Part shown: one piece after another, positions 6,318-9,307 of the stretch | Position numbering within the stretch: the first letter of the stretch is position 1 | Layout of the letters: every line of letters begins with the position of its first letter | NCBI GenBank assembly: GCA_036337945.1 | Contig: JAYZDF010000137.1 | Coordinates: 1-9,307, forward strand | Direction: 5' to 3' | DNA from: JAYZDF01 sp036337945 | Lineage (GTDB): Bacteria; Myxococcota; Kuafuiibacteriia; Kuafuiibacteriales; Kuafuiibacteriaceae | DNA: 9,307 nucleotides | Notes under the pieces: generated by a model | Seen by the model: only the letters and a program-made list of their open reading frames with translations | Told to the model about the DNA's origin: nothing | Databases searched by the model: none | Position numbers and translations under genes: made by a program

Positions 6318-7808
6318 ATGAGTGAATCACAGGCTCAAACGGGCGGCATCGAAGAAATTCGCCGCGTGAGAAGAGAAAAAGCTGAGAAACTTGAGAACCT
6401 GGGTTGGTCATCCTATCCAAACGGGCTTTCTATCAGTCACCAGGTTGGGGAAGTTCGCGGTTTAGACTCAGACCCTCCTAGCGAGCCCACAGAAGATGCG
6501 AAACAATTCCGACTGGGCGGCAGAATTATGGCGATTCGACGATTCGGAAAGGCATCCTTTATGGATTTGGTAGACAGTTCCGGTCAGATTCAAATTCAAC
6601 TTCGCAAAGATGTTTTGGGGGAAGAGGAGTATCAAAAGAGTAAGCTTCTCGATCTTGGAGATATTGTTGTCATCGAAGGCCCGCGGTTTACGACGAGACG
6701 AGGTGAATTATCGATTCAGGTTCGAAAGATGACCCTTGCCACCAAGAATATGTATCCCTTGCCCGATAAGCACGGCGGATTAAGTGATGTAGAGCAACGC
6801 TATCGTCAAAGGTATGTTGACCTAATTGTAAATTCTGAAGTCAAAGAAACATTCCGTAAGCGAAGTGCACTCATTCGCTATATCCGCACTTTTCTGGATG
6901 AGCGAGGCTATATGGAAGTCGAAACACCCATGCTTCATTCCTTGATCGGTGGTGCTGCGGCTAAACCTTTCGTGACGCATCATAATGCCTTGGATATGGA
7001 ATTATACTGCCGAATCGCTCCAGAACTACATCTCAAGCGTTTGGTTGTTGGCGGTTTTGAAAAAGTTTATGAAATAGGACGAAACTTTAGAAACGAGGGG
7101 CTCTCGATCCAACATAATCCCGAGTTCACGATGCTCGAATTCTACACCGCTTGGATTACGTACGCCGAGCTGATGGACTTGACTGAGGAGATGTTCCGAG
7201 GTGCGGCTCTTGAAGTGACGGGCTCGATGCAAGTTCCTTACGGTGAGCATGTTATTGACTTCGAGAAACCTTTCCGCCGCTTGCCCGTGAGAGAAGGTAT
7301 ACTGGAAAAAATTCCTGGTTTGGATTTGCAAAGTAACGATGCACTCGTGGCAGCAGCCAAAGAGAAGGGTTTAGAACTGGATAAGACATTACCTGCTGGA
7401 AAGCTTCAAATGGAGCTATTCGAGCATTTGTGGGAAGCTGAGCTGATTCAGCCCACCTTCGTCACGGACTTTCCTATTGAGGTTTCACCTTTGGCACGTC
7501 GTAAAGATTCGGACCCCAGCCTTACGGACCGATTCGAATTATATATGACGGGCCGAGAACTCGCGAATGCATTCTCGGAGCTGAATGATGCTGAAGATCA
7601 GAGAGGACGATTTCGAGCACAGATGGAAGCGAAAGCTGGAGGCGATGAAGAGGCGATGGACTTTGATGAAGATTACTGTCATGCACTCGAAATTGGAATG
7701 CCACCCACAGCGGGTGAGGGTATCGGAATTGATCGGCTGGCCATGGTTCTTACCAATTCAGCTTCCATTCGTGACGTCATTCTATTTCCTCAAATGAGAA
7801 AGAGCTAG
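6318..7808 (+). CDS. lysS: Lysyl-tRNA synthetase, class II
   Basis: LysS activates lysine with ATP and loads it onto tRNA-Lys in the cytosol. The 496 residues are close to E. coli LysS (505). The N-terminal anticodon-binding OB fold spans ~64-140 (GRIMAIRRFGKASFMDL). The catalytic domain follows with motif 1 around Pro204 (VETPML), motif 2 at ~247-276 (FEKVYEIGRNFRNEG, then HNPEFTMLEFY) with Arg255 and Arg258, and motif 3 GIGIDRLAM at 468-476 with Arg473. The blocks 'FVTDFPIEVSPLAR' and 'GRELANAFSELND' are typical of LysS, not of AspRS or AsnRS, and the protein is too long to be the truncated EpmA. The ATG at 6318 has AAGGG 9 bases upstream. It is divergent from gltA and followed after 17 bp by the Lol-type permease gene, probably in the same transcript. 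Confidence 0.97.
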   Translation: MSESQAQTGGIEEIRRVRREKAEKLENLGWSSYPNGLSISHQVGEVRGLDSDPPSEPTEDAKQFRLGGRIMAIRRFGKASFMDLVDSSGQIQIQLRKDVLGEEEYQKSKLLDLGDIVVIEGPRFTTRRGELSIQVRKMTLATKNMYPLPDKHGGLSDVEQRYRQRYVDLIVNSEVKETFRKRSALIRYIRTFLDERGYMEVETPMLHSLIGGAAAKPFVTHHNALDMELYCRIAPELHLKRLVVGGFEKVYEIGRNFRNEGLSIQHNPEFTMLEFYTAWITYAELMDLTEEMFRGAALEVTGSMQVPYGEHVIDFEKPFRRLPVREGILEKIPGLDLQSNDALVAAAKEKGLELDKTLPAGKLQMELFEHLWEAELIQPTFVTDFPIEVSPLARRKDSDPSLTDRFELYMTGRELANAFSELNDAEDQRGRFRAQMEAKAGGDEEAMDFDEDYCHALEIGMPPTAGEGIGIDRLAMVLTNSASIRDVILFPQMRKS

Positions 7809-7825
7809 TTCGGTCATTTTTCAGG

Positions 7826-9307
7826 ATGGGGTCTCAAGCTGCCATACGCGTTGTCCTAGGCTCAGTCGTCTTATGCCTAGGACTTCAGTTTCTGATCGCG
7901 AGTATTCTTGGCACTGGCCAACAGGGAACTTTAGCGCAAGCTCTCGGGGTGTATATCGCTTCATTCGGAGCCTTTGTCGGAGGCCTGGCTTTCGGCTTTT
8001 TTCAGCAAGAACAACTTCGAGTTGAGACCTGGAACTTCCCCTGGCTGCGCTCCTTCGCTTACGCATCTCTCACCGCAATCCTATCTGCCGTCCTTTTTGC
8101 TGTAAGCGACGTTGCGGGGTCTTCTCCACTTTTGCGTATGGTTCTGGTTCAAAATATTGTCTTTGTCCCCTGTCTGAGCTGCGCCGGCTTGGGATGTTTA
8201 TTGGTCCGCTATGCTGCACAGAGATGGCGGTCAGGAGTCTGTTTAGGGCTAAGTCTGCTTTTGACTCTTTTGCTGCTTGGCACCTGGGCAAGCTTTGCCG
8301 CTAGCTATAACCCTAAAATCATCCAGGCTGGAATCGTGCTGGCTGCGATTCTGGCTTTTTCGGTATCCGGTTTTGTGACCGCATCATGGTTGCGTCGCGT
8401 CGCTTTCGCGGAGTGCACGATGATTGCGGTCATTTTCGGTCTCGGCTTGGCTATGTTGTCGTCGACCTATGGTGTTGAGACTTTGAAGACTTTCAATATT
8501 CCCAAAGAACAGATCTTGGTCTTGCTTGCAGTCGTACCGGCTTTAGTTGCCCTTTGTTTCTTGTCGGTGGGAGCGAGCATCGGTTTCCTGTTGGCGGGAT
8601 CCGGAACGGTTGATACTGGTTTCGCTTACGAATTGTTGGTGGGACGACGCTTTCTACGCTCTCAGTTTAAGGTCAAAGATGTCTTATTGTTTTTAGGCCT
8701 CGCGGGAATTGGCTATATCCTTCTTCAGCTTTTACGCCGTCTGGTCTCAAAAAAATCTAAGCACCGAGGCTCTACAAAGAATGCGGTAGGCAGCATTATG
8801 CTTATCTCGGTTTCTGGTGTCGCTCTTGGAGTCATGGCGCTGGTCGTTGTCTTATCAGTGATGACAGGGTTTGAGGAAGACCTGAAAGAGAAGATTTTAG
8901 GCGCGCACTCACACATTGTCGTGCAAAAGAAAGGGGACGATTTCGTAGAATATGCTGAAGTTGAACAGAAACTACAGTCTTTAGACGGAGTATATACTGC
9001 GGCATCTTTTGTGATGGGTGAAGGCATGATTTCGAGTGATGGAGGTCTTTCGGGGGTTTTGGTAAAAGGTCTCGACCCTAAAAGCGAAGCCCATGTTGAT
9101 CTACGGAAAAACATGGAAAGAGGAAGTTTGGATTATCTCACTGCTCCAGAAAAAATCCCTAGCTTTCGTACCTTTTGGCCGACTCGTAAAGATTCAACCA
9201 CAAGTACCGCTACTGACGTCCCAGGCGAACCTGTAGACAGCGTTGTATCTGAAAGGCGAAGAAAAAAAACACTTCCCGGTGTAGTGATTGGACGTGAGTT
9301 AGCACGA
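7826..9307 (+). CDS. LolC/LolE-like lipoprotein-release permease with long membrane N-terminal extension (3' end missing)
   Basis: The frame is open from ATG 7826 to the window end (494 codons, no stop). LolC/LolE are inner-membrane subunits of LolCDE, the ATP-driven complex that extracts lipoproteins bound for the outer membrane. The Lol signature begins at ~266 (YELLVGRRFLR), continues with the first membrane helix and its flank at ~322-358 (LISVSGVALGVMALVVVLSVMTGFEEDL, interrupted at no point, then KEKILG), and ends with the start of the periplasmic domain and 'LPGVVIGRELAR' at 483-494. Before this lie ~265 residues with about eight hydrophobic segments (about 8-30, 38-58, 76-94, 102-128, 135-157, 163-183, 196-212, 229-257), which I do not recognise. 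An extra segment (~285-301) splits the Lol N-terminus, and a polar Ser/Thr/Pro-rich linker occupies ~438-482. ATG 7826 is the first start after an in-frame TGA at 7772. AGG sits directly against it, a poor ribosome-binding site, so coupling to lysS is possible. Confidence 0.8.
   Translation, partial: MGSQAAIRVVLGSVVLCLGLQFLIASILGTGQQGTLAQALGVYIASFGAFVGGLAFGFFQQEQLRVETWNFPWLRSFAYASLTAILSAVLFAVSDVAGSSPLLRMVLVQNIVFVPCLSCAGLGCLLVRYAAQRWRSGVCLGLSLLLTLLLLGTWASFAASYNPKIIQAGIVLAAILAFSVSGFVTASWLRRVAFAECTMIAVIFGLGLAMLSSTYGVETLKTFNIPKEQILVLLAVVPALVALCFLSVGASIGFLLAGSGTVDTGFAYELLVGRRFLRSQFKVKDVLLFLGLAGIGYILLQLLRRLVSKKSKHRGSTKNAVGSIMLISVSGVALGVMALVVVLSVMTGFEEDLKEKILGAHSHIVVQKKGDDFVEYAEVEQKLQSLDGVYTAASFVMGEGMISSDGGLSGVLVKGLDPKSEAHVDLRKNMERGSLDYLTAPEKIPSFRTFWPTRKDSTTSTATDVPGEPVDSVVSERRRKKTLPGVVIGRELAR

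Noticed and set aside
7821..8291. Minus-strand open frames opposite the N-terminal part of the permease gene
   Set aside because: They are short, Arg/Ser/Gln-rich and mirror the plus-strand hydrophobic codons. The plus-strand frame is continuous and gives a coherent membrane protein joined to a Lol domain.
7826..8640. Possibility that the N-terminal extension and the Lol domain are two separate genes or a frameshifted pair
   Set aside because: I translated the region line by line and found one frame open throughout, with no stop. I also see no strong ribosome-binding site before the Lol part that would mark a separate start.
1..9307. tRNA genes, CRISPR arrays, insertion sequences, phage or defence genes
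   Set aside because: I saw no cloverleaf-like sequence in the small intergenic gaps, no spaced direct repeats, and no transposase or integrase motifs in any frame.

Overview
The window comes from a Gram-negative bacterium with roughly balanced base composition. It carries a LolC/LolE-type lipoprotein-release permease, which implies an outer membrane. I think a deltaproteobacterium-like lineage (Myxococcota/Bradymonadota or relatives) is most likely, because a lysS gene followed directly by a Lol permease gene is an arrangement I associate with those groups. The sequence alone does not prove this. The DNA is densely coding, and I see no mobile elements, CRISPR arrays, tRNAs or rRNAs.

Layout, left to right. 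(1) 1-869, plus strand: the 3' part of a signalling gene whose product has the end of a receiver domain followed by a complete histidine-kinase core. (2) 883-6147, minus strand: a three-gene block read right to left. It runs gltA (citrate synthase), then ettA (ABC-F translation factor, overlapping gltA by one base as TAATG), then, after a 52-bp gap, a natural fusion of an FAD aromatic monooxygenase and an Old Yellow Enzyme-type reductase. The fusion resembles salicylyl-CoA 5-hydroxylase and 2-aminobenzoyl-CoA monooxygenase/reductase. (3) 6148-6317: the only sizeable intergenic region (170 bp), a divergent control region between gltA and lysS. It has a 14-bp palindrome near its centre and a possible hairpin over the lysS ribosome-binding site. 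(4) 6318-9307, plus strand: lysS, then after 17 bp the 5' part of a LolC/LolE-like permease gene that runs off the end of the window.

How the genes fit together: gltA admits acetyl-CoA to the TCA cycle. EttA gates the first peptide bond according to ADP/ATP level. LysS charges tRNA-Lys. The central divergent promoter region therefore drives core energy and translation genes in both directions. The aryl-CoA monooxygenase-reductase at the end of the minus block has none of its usual pathway partners here (CoA ligase, ring-cleaving dioxygenase), so its substrate is open.

The least ordinary feature is the permease. A canonical LolC/E N-terminus begins only at about residue 266 of the predicted protein, after about 265 residues of mostly hydrophobic sequence with roughly eight predicted membrane segments. 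An extra membrane segment and a long Ser/Thr/Pro-rich linker are also inserted in the Lol part. I found no strong evidence for a wholly new multi-gene system; the rest looks like housekeeping genes in a slightly unusual arrangement.
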